Positions 1 through 7,429 of a stretch of 63,884 nt of DNA are shown piece by piece; position 1 is the first letter of the stretch; each line of letters opens with the position of its first letter. Source of the stretch: DASRRB01 sp036732755 (GTDB lineage: Bacteria > Planctomycetota > B15-G4 > SIAN01); contig DAINBU010000012.1 in assembly GCA_036732755.1 (NCBI GenBank), forward strand, positions 1-63,884. The letters are read 5' to 3'. Below the pieces are notes generated by a model that made no database searches, had not been told where the DNA came from, and was given only the letters and a program-made list of their open reading frames with translations. The position numbers and the translations under genes were made by a program.

Positions 1-55
1 GGCGCCGCGAGCGCGGACGCGGCGCCGTCCATCAGCGCGCGCACCTCGTCGGCGG
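1..55. repeat. Assembly overlap, left copy
   Basis: These 55 bases are identical to the last 55 bases of the window. An open reading frame continues in frame across the join (ParB-like gene), so the two copies are best read as one locus of a circular or circularly permuted genome, not as a biological terminal repeat. Confidence 0.93.
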
Positions 56-437
56 TGAAGCCGAGCGCGGACGATCCGAACGCAGGGGCAGCAGCCGCCG
101 CGTCCAGGATCGCGGCGAGGCGCGCGGGATCCCAGCCGGCTAGCTCCGCCGTGCGGTTCAGCGCGACGCCGAGCGCCGCGGCCCCGGCGTCGTCCAGGTC
201 GACGAGGACGCACGCGGCGTCGGCCCAGCCGAGCGCGCGCATGGCCTCGAGGCGGCCGTTGCCGCCCACGACGCGCTTGTCGGAGCGCCGAACGACGAGA
301 GGCTCGACCTGGCCGAAGCGCTCGAGCGAGGCGCGGATCGCGGCAAGGTTGCGCTCGTTGTGCGTCCGCGCGTTCGCCGGGTCGGGGACGAGCTCCGCGA
401 GCGGCAGGCGAACGACCTCGAGCGCGGCGGCGGTCAC
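1..437 (-). CDS. ParB-like nuclease-domain protein, 5' part (crosses the circle junction)
   Basis: This is the first 145 codons of a 228-residue protein whose remainder is at 63580-63829. The start is GTG at 437, in a GTGA overlap with the stop of the upstream gene. The N-terminal half is a ParB/Srx-type domain: a segment LPLAELVPDPANARTHN, then GQVEPLVVRR, then VVGGNGRLEAMRALGW, and later LNRTAELAGWDP. In many phages this domain is fused to a C-terminal DNA amino-methyltransferase. Here the protein ends without the methyltransferase, which is encoded separately at 62245-63204. The role is inferred as part of phage DNA modification rather than plasmid-style partition. Confidence 0.85.
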   Translation of the reverse strand, partial: MTAAALEVVRLPLAELVPDPANARTHNERNLAAIRASLERFGQVEPLVVRRSDKRVVGGNGRLEAMRALGWADAACVLVDLDDAGAAALGVALNRTAELAGWDPARLAAILDAAAAAPAFGSSALGFTADEVRALMDGAASALAA

Positions 438-676
438 GGCCCAGCGGCCCCGGCGCTCGGCGGCGCCACGTAGTCCTGGAACGTCTCCTCGCCGCGCATC
501 AGCTTCTCGAGCATCGCCGCGCACGAGCGGCCGTAGCTCGGCTCCTCGCCCTGTTGGACCTCGAGTAGGTGCGCGCGGATCTCGGCCCAGCGCGACGAGA
601 AGCGCTCGGGCTCCTCGACGTAGGCGCGCATCCACTCGTCGAAGGCTTCGGCGACGGTTCGTTCCTTCGCCATCAC
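434..676 (-). CDS. Small hypothetical protein, 80 aa
   Basis: An 80-residue acidic, helix-prone protein that opens MMAKERTVAEAFDEWM. It starts at the first ATG, in an ATGA overlap with the stop of the 149-residue gene upstream, and its own stop overlaps the GTG start of the ParB-like gene. That coupling suggests co-expression with the modification block. No family is recognised. Confidence 0.7.
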   Translation of the reverse strand: MMAKERTVAEAFDEWMRAYVEEPERFSSRWAEIRAHLLEVQQGEEPSYGRSCAAMLEKLMRGEETFQDYVAPPSAGAAGP

Positions 677-1122
677 TTCCCTCCGCGCAGCTTGCGCAGG
701 TCCTCGGCGCCCGGATCGTCCTTTTCAATCTCTCGCTCTTGGGCACTATGGTCCGAGGCGGCATCGATCTCGGCGTCGGTCAACTCGGCATTGAAAATCG
801 CGGCCTCGATCTCGTCGCGCACCGGCTCCTTCTCGTCGGCCTGGATTCGGATCAGCCGCTTCTGCCGAGCCTCGAGCAGGCGCATCGTGCGCGTGAATCC
901 GCCGCCGGGTCGGTGGAGCCAGCCGACGAGGTTCGCGATCCGGTCGCGCACGACGTCGAATGCGAGGCCCTCGGGCACGGTGTACTCGTACGCGGCGCGT
1001 GTGCCGGCTGGGACCTCGTTGCGGTAACGCGAGACGACGAAGTTCGCGTAGGCGACGACGACCGACGCCTCGAGGTCGCGCAGCTTGCGCTCGGCGCCGA
1101 TCGACGGGATACGGTTCGTCAC
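673..1122 (-). CDS. Hypothetical protein, 149 aa
   Basis: The GTG start at 1122 overlaps the TGA of the upstream 59-residue gene as GTGA, and the protein then reads VTNRIPSIGAERKLRDLEAS. A longer in-frame start at 1164 would overlap the upstream gene heavily and is less likely. The chain is mostly charged helix with a C-terminal acidic-to-basic tail (EKDDPGAEDLRKLRGGK). No domain is recognised. It sits in a run of small phage genes between a large unknown protein and the ParB-like gene. Confidence 0.7.
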   Translation of the reverse strand: MTNRIPSIGAERKLRDLEASVVVAYANFVVSRYRNEVPAGTRAAYEYTVPEGLAFDVVRDRIANLVGWLHRPGGGFTRTMRLLEARQKRLIRIQADEKEPVRDEIEAAIFNAELTDAEIDAASDHSAQEREIEKDDPGAEDLRKLRGGK

Positions 1123-1298
1123 GGGTTCGTCGCGACCGCCTCCGCGCGATCGATGTCTATCCATGCGGACTCCGGCTTGCCCGCGACGAGCGCTTCGATC
1201 CGGACCTGCGGCGAGCCGGTCAGGTACTCGATGCGCGCCGTCATGACGCCTTCGAACCTCGTCACGGTGTCCCTGATCTTGTCTCCGAGTTTCAGCAT
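1119..1298 (-). CDS. Small conserved phage protein, 59 aa
   Basis: A 59-residue protein opening MLKLGDKIRDTVTRFEGVMT, with the ATG at 1298 preceded by an AAAGGAG ribosome-binding site. The pattern (K-[DV]-x-VTxFEGVxTAR-x-EYL) resembles short all-beta phage proteins that are widespread but uncharacterised. The longer reading frame extending upstream to 3215 is a shadow of the 658-residue gene; only this C-terminal part is judged coding. Confidence 0.75.
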   Translation of the reverse strand: MLKLGDKIRDTVTRFEGVMTARIEYLTGSPQVRIEALVAGKPESAWIDIDRAEAVATNP

Positions 1299-1309
1299 CG
1301 AATCTCCTT

Positions 1310-3286
1310 TCACGGGTTGATTTGAGCGAACGCCAGCGCGCGCCAGCAGTCCATCGTCGAGAGCAGGTAGGCGCGCATCGCCGCGCCGTTCGCCCAGGGC
1401 GCGTAGCCCAGGCGCAGCGCGACCTCTTCGATCCAGTAGCGGTTGCCCGTGAGGATCGCGCAGCGAGCCAGGTGGTCGTACCCGTGGATCGTGCTCGCGT
1501 GCGCGAGCTGGTCCCCGCCGCGCCGGATCGGCGTCTCGGGAACGCCGTTGAGCGCGGTGCAGACGTAGTACGGCGGCGAGCCGGCGACGAGCGGGAGCGC
1601 CGGGTTGTCGTACAGAGAGCGCGCGGCGTCGACGATGCGCCGGACGCAGCCGGAGGAGAACGGCGTGCGCGGGCCCGAGACGATCAGCGCATGCAGGCCG
1701 GCCGACTCGATCGCGACCTGGAAGACGGAGGCGACCTGGTACTCGCGCGGAATCCCGTGCTGCGACCAGGGGACGTCGTTGTAGTTGTGCGCGCTCCATC
1801 CGAGGTGGTCGACGCCGGAGGGAATGCACGCCTGGTCCTTGAGCTCCAGCAGCGCCGACCGGTAGCCGAGCAGGCGGTCGCGGTCGGGGCCCGGAGCTTC
1901 GATCACGAGCGCGCAAGCCGTCGCGTAGAACGGGCCCCAGCCGCGCTCGCGGAGGTAGTGCGCGCCGCCGCGGCCCGGGTACTGGCGCGCGTTGTCGAGC
2001 GCGGTGCCGAGCGAGAATGCCTTCCAGTACTGGTCCCACGGGCGGCCGTAGAGAGTCCAAGAGGTCAGCACGTCGGCGGCGATCGTGCGCATCGCGAGCC
2101 AGGCGGCCCACGAGCGCGTCGTCGACCACGCCGAGAAGAGCGTCGCGAGGATCCGCGACTGATGCGCCTCGTCGTATGGCTGCGTGTACAGCATCGCCTG
2201 CGCCTTCGACGCGCACGGGCCCGGGTTGAACTCCCGATTGCCCGCGGTCGTCGCCCAGCCCTGCTCGGTGACGAGCGTTCCCGATGACGGCGTCACCCAC
2301 GGGTCGAAGCGCACGCGCTGTCCCGTGAGCGCGTACTCGCCGCGCTGCGGCCACCGATCGGAGTAGACCGGCTCGCCGGTGTTCACGTCGAACGTCGCGA
2401 CCGGGTGCCCGGCAAGCAGGCGCGGAACGTCGTTCGCGGCAGCGATCGCCGACTGCTCGTTTGCCTGCCACGCGCGGACGGGCTCGACGCGCCATCCCGC
2501 CGGCGCGTCCGGCGCGCCCTTGGGGAGCTTGTTCAGGTCGCTCTCGTCGTCGCGGTCGTAGTGGAGCATGCCGACGCGCGGGATGACGCTGTGCGCGGTC
2601 TGGTTCGGGATCGGCTGCTGCGGCGCGTGGCCGGTCCGCGGGTAGAAGACCAGGTCCGGCGCGACGATCGAGGCCGGCGGCAGGACGAGGCCGGCGCGCG
2701 CGGCGAGCGCCACGGCTCGCTGCGGGCCGGTCGGATCCGTGCGCCGGTACGCGACGAAGCGGAACGAGGTCCAGGCGCGCGAGGGGAGGTAGTGGTCGCC
2801 GGGCGGGCAGAGCTCGACGACTCCGGTCCCCGTCTCGCCCGCGATCGCCCATGTCGGGTCCAGTAGTTTCAGCCGCGCGCCGCGGTATCGCACCGCGCCG
2901 AGGTGCGAGTGGTGCTTCGTCGGATCGATCTGGCCGTTCGAGGGCACGACCTCGAGCACGATCAGGTTGTCCGAGCGCTCCTCGACGAACACGTGCACGC
3001 CGGCCGCGACCTTGCGACGCAGGCCGAGCCAGGCCGAGCGCACGACCTTGCCCCAGTGCATCGTCACGCGCTCGCGCTGCGGATCGTCCACGAGCACGCG
3101 CTTCACCGCGGAGGGGAAGGACGCACGCGCCTTCGATCCGTCTGGCAGCTCCAGCTCGAAGACCATCGGCGGCGCCGTCGGCAGCGGGCCCGATATGAGT
3201 CCGTTGTCCCAGCACCAGATCGGCGAGCCGTCACCGCTGCGGGCGAGGACGGAGGGCGTGACGCTCTTGGTCGGACCGTAGGTCAT
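1310..3286 (-). CDS. Large protein of unknown function, 658 aa
   Basis: The ATG at 3286 overlaps the stop of the preceding 72-residue gene (ATGA). The N-terminal ~230 residues look beta-rich. The C-terminal ~350 residues are Trp/Tyr-rich and look helical, with segments such as LYGRPWDQYWKAFSLGTA and AHNYNDVPWSQHGIPREYQV. That layout (beta-sandwich plus alpha/alpha-toroid) resembles polysaccharide lyase-like proteins such as the exo-rhamnogalacturonan lyase group, but I see no catalytic motif I can defend. No signal peptide is visible. Alternatives are a structural virion protein or a host-surface glycan enzyme. Confidence 0.75.
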   Translation of the reverse strand: MTYGPTKSVTPSVLARSGDGSPIWCWDNGLISGPLPTAPPMVFELELPDGSKARASFPSAVKRVLVDDPQRERVTMHWGKVVRSAWLGLRRKVAAGVHVFVEERSDNLIVLEVVPSNGQIDPTKHHSHLGAVRYRGARLKLLDPTWAIAGETGTGVVELCPPGDHYLPSRAWTSFRFVAYRRTDPTGPQRAVALAARAGLVLPPASIVAPDLVFYPRTGHAPQQPIPNQTAHSVIPRVGMLHYDRDDESDLNKLPKGAPDAPAGWRVEPVRAWQANEQSAIAAANDVPRLLAGHPVATFDVNTGEPVYSDRWPQRGEYALTGQRVRFDPWVTPSSGTLVTEQGWATTAGNREFNPGPCASKAQAMLYTQPYDEAHQSRILATLFSAWSTTRSWAAWLAMRTIAADVLTSWTLYGRPWDQYWKAFSLGTALDNARQYPGRGGAHYLRERGWGPFYATACALVIEAPGPDRDRLLGYRSALLELKDQACIPSGVDHLGWSAHNYNDVPWSQHGIPREYQVASVFQVAIESAGLHALIVSGPRTPFSSGCVRRIVDAARSLYDNPALPLVAGSPPYYVCTALNGVPETPIRRGGDQLAHASTIHGYDHLARCAILTGNRYWIEEVALRLGYAPWANGAAMRAYLLSTMDCWRALAFAQINP

Positions 3287-3501
3287 GACGGGAGGTAGGC
3301 CTTTCTTCGCTGCTCTGCTTGGAGCTTCCGGAGCTCGACGCGCAGGGCGCGCAGCCGCGCGCGGCGCAGCTTGCCCGCGGCGCGGCGCCGAAACTCCGCG
3401 GCGCTCTCACCGGTCCGGCGCCGGGTCGTGATGGTCGTCGTCCCCGGGCCGTCCTCGCGGATCGTCTCGCGTTCGCGCCGGGGCTTGCGGGAGTTGGTCA
3501 C
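3283..3501 (-). CDS. Small Arg-rich protein, 72 aa
   Basis: A 72-residue, very basic protein (clusters such as RRRAAGKLRRARLRALRVELRK), predicted as one long amphipathic helix. The GTG start at 3501 overlaps the methyltransferase stop (GTGA), and its stop overlaps the ATG of the 658-residue gene. Its charge suggests nucleic-acid binding, which is inference only. Confidence 0.6.
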   Translation of the reverse strand: MTNSRKPRRERETIREDGPGTTTITTRRRTGESAAEFRRRAAGKLRRARLRALRVELRKLQAEQRRKAYLPS

Positions 3502-4916
3502 GGGGCAGATCCTGCCGCGCCGGCGGGGCCGCGTCTAGCCTTCTTCTTCGTCCGGGCGCGGCGCCGGTGCTCATCAGGAACGTCGGACGGGGACCTCGCC
3601 ACCGTGTCCTCCCCGCCCGAACCTCGCGTCCTCATGACTCGCTCCGCGAGCAGCGCGAACGCCGCTTCGGCTTGGGCTGGAACGACGGCGTTTCCGAGAC
3701 AGCGCAGACGATCGGCACGGTCCACGAAGGCGGAAGGCCCATCAGCGCCTCGACGAAGTACGGGTTGAGGACCGCCCCGCTCGATCCACTCGCGCCAGCC
3801 GTCGCCGTCTCGTGGACCTGGCGGGAAAGGTTGGCTCCCATCTTCGAGTGTTCGTCGAGGGACGGACGACGCCCGTCGTGAGCCGTCGGCGTGCTCCATG
3901 TCGCAGCCTGATTCGCGAGCTGCTCGCCGTGATCCACCGCCCTCGGCGCGTGCGTTCGTTCGTGTGAGGTCGGCGTCGCCCAGAGACTCGCCTGCTGCGC
4001 TAGAAGCGGATTCCGCTTCGTCCCCGATCCGTTCAGCGACGACCCGCCGCCGCAGTCCGGAGTCCGCCAGCGCCGCGCCGTTTCCTGGAGATCCACCTGC
4101 TTCTTGATCCCGTCCGGCGTCATGCCCGTGTCCGATGTCCCCGGAGGATTCACTCGGCCGCCGCTGGGGATCGTCGGGGTGGGCCAGAGCGAGATGATCG
4201 TCGGATGGCGTTCTCCCGATCCGGGATCGCCGTGCTTCCCCGAGCGAGGCGTCGGCCACCCCAGAGCCCTCGTCGCCAGCGATTCGCCGCCCGTCCCCGG
4301 ATGCGCCGCGCGGACTTCTGCGTCCCACCCCCGCGGCGTCGGCCAAGTCTGCGCGGCCATCCCCAGAGACGGATTCCCTCCCGCATAACAGCTTGAGCTT
4401 TTCCCGTCCGCCACCGTGGCGGTGGGCCAGCACGAAGAGCCGTTCGCGCTTATGCGGGGCTCCAACGTCGGACGCGGCGAGCACGCCCCACTCCGCATCG
4501 AACCCGAGCGCGGCAAGGTCGCCAAGGACGTCGGCGAACCCAAGCGAAAGGTGTCCTCGGACGTTCTCGAAGAATGCGAGGGGGGGGGCGACCTCCTCGA
4601 GGATTCGCCGGATCTCGGGCCAGAGGTGGCGCTCGTCGTTTGCGCCTTGTCGCTTCCCGGCTGCACTGAACGGCTGGCATGGGTACCCGCCAACGACGAG
4701 ATCCACCGCTCCACGCCACGCGCGGCCGTCGAAGGATCGGAGATCGTTCCAGATAGGAGCGCGATCCAGCTCCGCTTCTTCCATCCGGGCCACGAGGACG
4801 GACGCGGCGAAAGAGTCCCGCTCGACGTAGCACACGGTTCGACACCATCGGGCCAGACCGAGACCGAGATCGAGGCCGCCGATGCCGGAGCAGAGAGACA
4901 GGGAACGTAGAGCCAC
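3498..4916 (-). CDS. dcm: DNA (cytosine-5) methyltransferase
   Basis: This enzyme transfers a methyl group from AdoMet to C5 of cytosine in DNA. Canonical motifs appear in order: motif I SLCSGIGGLDLGLG at the N terminus, motif IV GGYPCQPFSAAGKR with the catalytic Cys near residue 80, motif VI FENVRG, motif VIII PHKRERLFV and C-terminal motif X LGNAVVPAQAEAAF. I chose GTG at 4916, preceded by AGGGG, because motif I begins a few residues later; an in-frame extension to 4961 would overlap the upstream gene. The target-recognition region between motifs VIII and X is long and contains six degenerate ADA/ADS-type repeats. A run of nine G on the plus strand (4580-4588) lies just before the ENV motif codons. 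No cognate restriction enzyme is adjacent, so self-protection is the likely role. Confidence 0.93.
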   Translation of the reverse strand: MALRSLSLCSGIGGLDLGLGLARWCRTVCYVERDSFAASVLVARMEEAELDRAPIWNDLRSFDGRAWRGAVDLVVGGYPCQPFSAAGKRQGANDERHLWPEIRRILEEVAPPLAFFENVRGHLSLGFADVLGDLAALGFDAEWGVLAASDVGAPHKRERLFVLAHRHGGGREKLKLLCGRESVSGDGRADLADAAGVGRRSPRGASGDGRRIAGDEGSGVADASLGEARRSRIGRTPSDDHLALAHPDDPQRRPSESSGDIGHGHDAGRDQEAGGSPGNGAALADSGLRRRVVAERIGDEAESASSAAGESLGDADLTRTNARAEGGGSRRAARESGCDMEHADGSRRASSVPRRTLEDGSQPFPPGPRDGDGWREWIERGGPQPVLRRGADGPSAFVDRADRLRCLGNAVVPAQAEAAFALLAERVMRTRGSGGEDTVARSPSDVPDEHRRRARTKKKARRGPAGAAGSAP

Positions 4917-4920
4917 ACGG

Positions 4921-5688
4921 CTACCCCTTGACCTTCCTCGCCTGGCGTTGGCGCTCGCCATCGCGGACCATCTTCTTGGCGGTCGCGACGGTCGCGCTGC
5001 TCTCGACCCAGTCGGTCTCGACCCCCTCGTGGTTCTTTCCGGTTGCGGGGCGCTGGCCGTTCTTCCGGCTCACGATCTCCCGGACCTTGTCCATCACGTC
5101 GAGCAGCGGCAGCCGGGCGATCAGCCCCTTGCGCCACTCCCGATCCTGGGCGACCGCCGCCTCCAGATGCATGATCGCGTTCGCCTGCGCGTCGCACCGC
5201 TTTTCCAGCTCGGCCACCCGCGTTAGCAGCTTCGCGTCGCCCCAGCTCCGACACAGCACGTCGGCGCGCTCCGCGACCACGGCGACGGCTTGCAGGCGAT
5301 CGACGATCTCCGCGAACCTCTTCCTCAGCCGCGACGTCCCCGCGTACCGGGGCGCGCGGTCGTAGTCCTCCTCGCGCGTTCGTTCGACGTCGACCTCGAC
5401 GGCGCGCAGGCGATCGAGAAGCCGCGAGTCGCACATGAATCCTCCGGCCTCCTCGAGCCCGGTCTCGACGCGCAGCCGGTAGACCGCGGACCGCGTCTCC
5501 GCCAGCGCCGATGCGATGCGTCTGTCGATCAGCGCGTCGACCTCGGCGCGTCGCTGCTCGGCGGTCCATCGTTTGATCTCGAGCCCGACGAACGGAAGCG
5601 GCTGCACGAGCAGCGTCCGGGCCTCGCGGTAGAGGCGCCAGCCGACCCAGGCATCGGCACGGTGGAAGTAGAAACGGAACTTCAGCAC
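4921..5688 (-). CDS. Hypothetical protein, 255 aa, largely helical
   Basis: The GTG start at 5688 has GAGGA about ten bases upstream. The N terminus is aromatic and compact (FRFYFHRADAWVGWRLY), then long charged helices with coiled-coil character run through the middle, ending in a basic tail (ERQRQARKVKG). Its start overlaps the stop of the preceding gene by 7 nt. No family is recognised; it lies directly upstream of the cytosine methyltransferase. Confidence 0.7.
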   Translation of the reverse strand: MLKFRFYFHRADAWVGWRLYREARTLLVQPLPFVGLEIKRWTAEQRRAEVDALIDRRIASALAETRSAVYRLRVETGLEEAGGFMCDSRLLDRLRAVEVDVERTREEDYDRAPRYAGTSRLRKRFAEIVDRLQAVAVVAERADVLCRSWGDAKLLTRVAELEKRCDAQANAIMHLEAAVAQDREWRKGLIARLPLLDVMDKVREIVSRKNGQRPATGKNHEGVETDWVESSATVATAKKMVRDGERQRQARKVKG

Positions 5689-6275
5689 TTCAGGATCCTC
5701 CTAGCTCGACACGGGTCGCAGAGGGACGCGCACGGCGAATCGCCGGCGGCGCCCTCGCAGTCGGGATGGACGTCGCGCGCTGTTCGCGCGCACTGGGTCG
5801 CGGCGATGTCCTCGACGAATCGCCTCCACTCGGCGATATCCAACTCGTCTAGGACCGACCACTCGACGCTCGTCGTCGCGCGCAGCAGACGATCGACGAC
5901 GACCTCGCCGCTTTCGAGCCGGCGTGTCGAGAAGTGCAGGTCGACCCTCGAGCGGCCCGGCGCCTGCTGCCGGACGAGGCGGATCTCGGGAACGCAGGAC
6001 AGACCGCGCAGCGCCTCGGCCTGCTCGCATCGATCGCGCAGCCACTCCTGCGGGAGATCGCAGGCGAGCACTTCGACGGCCTCGGAGCGCCGCGAGTTCA
6101 GGCGAGGATCGCCGCGCTCCAGAATGGACCGCTCGCCGAGGATCTTCCCGACGACCTCGCCGACCAGCCGCGCCAGCGCGCGGTCGTTCTGCCCGCCGTC
6201 GAGGCCGCCGGGCTGCTTGTGCCACTCCTCGCGCTGGAGCTCGGCGAGGCGGGCGGAGAGTTCGGCGGGCGTCAT
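5682..6275 (-). CDS. Hypothetical protein, 197 aa, Cys-rich C terminus
   Basis: The ATG at 6275 overlaps the stop of the tiny Cys-rich gene (ATGA) and gives MTPAELSARLAELQREEW. An upstream in-frame extension to 6440 duplicates coding space of that small gene and is rejected. The C terminus holds a cysteine cluster (CEGAAGDSPCASLCDPCRA) that could bind zinc. Function unknown. Confidence 0.7.
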   Translation of the reverse strand: MTPAELSARLAELQREEWHKQPGGLDGGQNDRALARLVGEVVGKILGERSILERGDPRLNSRRSEAVEVLACDLPQEWLRDRCEQAEALRGLSCVPEIRLVRQQAPGRSRVDLHFSTRRLESGEVVVDRLLRATTSVEWSVLDELDIAEWRRFVEDIAATQCARTARDVHPDCEGAAGDSPCASLCDPCRARRILKC

Positions 6276-6415
6276 AGGCCCGACCTCGCGGCGCACGGCG
6301 CGCACTTGAACGAGTCGCCGAGGGTCACCGAGCACGACGGCGTTCGATCGCACGGCATGGCGCCGAGCACCGCGCGGACCGCCTTCTCCGGGCAGTGACA
6401 TACTTGGAGCACCAT
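6272..6415 (-). CDS. Cys-rich mini-protein, 47 aa
   Basis: A 47-codon frame starting with ATG at 6415 (MVLQVCHCPEKAVRAVLGAM) and ending in an ATGA overlap with the next gene. It has six cysteines arranged CxC, C, C and CxxC, consistent with a zinc-binding knuckle. The third codon positions are strongly GC, as in real genes here. The upstream site has no clear Shine-Dalgarno sequence but carries the palindrome at 6434-6446. Confidence 0.55.
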   Translation of the reverse strand: MVLQVCHCPEKAVRAVLGAMPCDRTPSCSVTLGDSFKCAPCAARSGL

Positions 6416-6433
6416 GAACATTACCAGTAGTAG

Positions 6434-6446
6434 CTACCAATGGTAG
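6434..6446. promoter_or_regulatory. Palindrome in an AT-richer gap, candidate operator
   Basis: The sequence CTACCA-A-TGGTAG is a perfect inverted repeat with a one-base centre, in the short gap between two minus-strand genes and about 20 bp upstream of the Cys-rich mini-gene start. The surrounding 30 bp (ACCAGTAGTAGC and so on) repeats parts of the same motif and is less GC-rich than the genome. It could be an operator or promoter element; which protein binds is unknown. Confidence 0.35.
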
Positions 6447-6456
6447 TCCTCACGTT

Positions 6457-6600
6457 TCAGCCCTTACGCTTCCGGCGCTTCCGCCTCGGAGTCTTGGCAA
6501 TCGCCTTGTCCACGGCTCCCTTCGGAACGCGGGCCAGTTTGCGGGCGAGCGCGTCGAACGCACCCCAGCCGCGCGGCTTTCGGTCTGCGGCGGCAGGCAT
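6457..6600 (-). CDS. Small basic protein, 47 aa
   Basis: The ATG at 6600 shares one base with the stop of the preceding gene (TGATG). The protein reads MPAAADRKPRGWGAFDALA and ends in a Lys/Arg tail (TPRRKRRKRKG). Such short Arg/Lys-tailed proteins are common in phages and have no assigned function. The longer frame to 6654 overlaps the upstream gene and is not favoured. Confidence 0.6.
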   Translation of the reverse strand: MPAAADRKPRGWGAFDALARKLARVPKGAVDKAIAKTPRRKRRKRKG

Positions 6601-6842
6601 CACTGCGCCCCCGGCTTGGCGGCCAGCGCGGCACGGAACCGACAGCGGTCGCACTCGATCACGCCGTCTTCACCCGGCCCCGGCATGTCGCAGTAGCAAT
6701 TCTCGGCGGCCTTCTCTTCGGCGAGCACGGTCAGCGCCTCCAGCACGGCGGCGGCGCGGCGCAGCTTGTCCGACAGGCTCCAAGCTGGATGCGTGCTCGT
6801 GGCCCGCGCGGCAGTACGCAATTCCTCTATCAGCGTGGTCAT
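6600..6842 (-). CDS. Hypothetical protein with Cys pairs, 80 aa
   Basis: Begins MTTLIEELRTAARATSTHPA at ATG 6842 with a TGAGGAAA ribosome site that overlaps the stop of the transposase remnant. An N-terminal helix is followed by a Cys cluster (NCYCDMPGPGEDGVIECDRC) typical of small zinc-binding phage proteins. Function unknown. Confidence 0.65.
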   Translation of the reverse strand: MTTLIEELRTAARATSTHPAWSLSDKLRRAAAVLEALTVLAEEKAAENCYCDMPGPGEDGVIECDRCRFRAALAAKPGAQ

Positions 6843-6852
6843 CGTGATTTCC

Positions 6853-7250
6853 TCAGGTCAGGGACATGAACCCAGCGCCGTCAATCCCGGCGAGGAGTCG
6901 ATAGGTCAAGCGGCGGCCGAACACTCCGGCCAGCGCGTCTCGGAAACGGTCGGAGTCGTTGCCCTTGCGGGCGTTGAAGCGGAAGACCTGTTCAGTCGTG
7001 TACCGTGCCAGGTGGAACGGCGCGACGTGGATGTAGGTCCCTTTGAGCGTCCGCTTGAAGCAAGACCAGAAGTTCTCGATGCCATTCGTGTGGACGTGGC
7101 CGCGCACGTACTCGCGCGAGTGGTCGATGGCCTCATGGGCGAAGCTCTCGCCGAGCGCATCGTACGTGCGGGCGTCGTCAGTGAAGACCTCGGCTCCTCG
7201 CACAACGGAGCGGCCGATCTGCGCCCGCTCGGCGTTGTCTTCGCCAGTGA
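6853..7250 (-). pseudogene. IS1595/ISXO2-type transposase, C-terminal remnant
   Basis: The last ~116 residues match the C-terminal part of the ISXO2-like transposases: AEVFTDDARTYDAL, DHSREYVRGHVHTNGIENFW, KGTYIHVAPFHLARY and GRRLTYRLLAG. The N-terminal half with the first catalytic Asp is missing. Homology stops at about 7250, where it meets the tail of the 83-residue gene in another frame. No terminal inverted repeats or second copy were found. The remaining frame (from 7203) is open, so a truncated product is possible, but transposition is not. Insertion sequences are uncommon in lytic phage genomes. Confidence 0.8.
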
Positions 7251-7429
7251 GGACCCTTCTCCGCGAGGGCGCGCGCGAGCGCCGAAACGATCTCGTCGCG
7301 CATCTCGACCGCCAGCCGGCGCAGCGCGCGGCGATCGGCCTCGCGCACGTATGCCTCGCCGGCGCCGCCCCAGCCTTCCTCGACCAGGAGCTCGGCGTAG
7401 CGGTCGGTCCACTCGTCCACCGTCCTCAT
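7178..7429 (-). CDS. Hypothetical protein, 83 aa, C terminus altered by the IS remnant
   Basis: The ATG at 7429 overlaps the DUF5131 stop (ATGA) and the protein reads MRTVDEWTDRYAELLVEEGW. After about residue 58 (ALARALAEK) the remaining residues are encoded by sequence belonging to the transposase remnant read in a different frame, giving a low-complexity basic tail. The gene therefore probably lost its native 3' end when the IS arrived. Function unknown. Confidence 0.6.
   Translation of the reverse strand: MRTVDEWTDRYAELLVEEGWGGAGEAYVREADRRALRRLAVEMRDEIVSALARALAEKGPHWRRQRRAGADRPLRCARSRGLH

Noticed and set aside
1399..3215. Minus-strand frame of 698 codons ending at 1119
   Set aside because: Only its last 59 codons (from ATG 1298) are coding; the rest is a frame shadow of the 658-residue gene with Arg/Ala/Pro-rich nonsense composition.
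3632..5569. Minus-strand frame of 645 codons
   Set aside because: It covers the cytosine methyltransferase in another frame; the methyltransferase frame has all conserved motifs.
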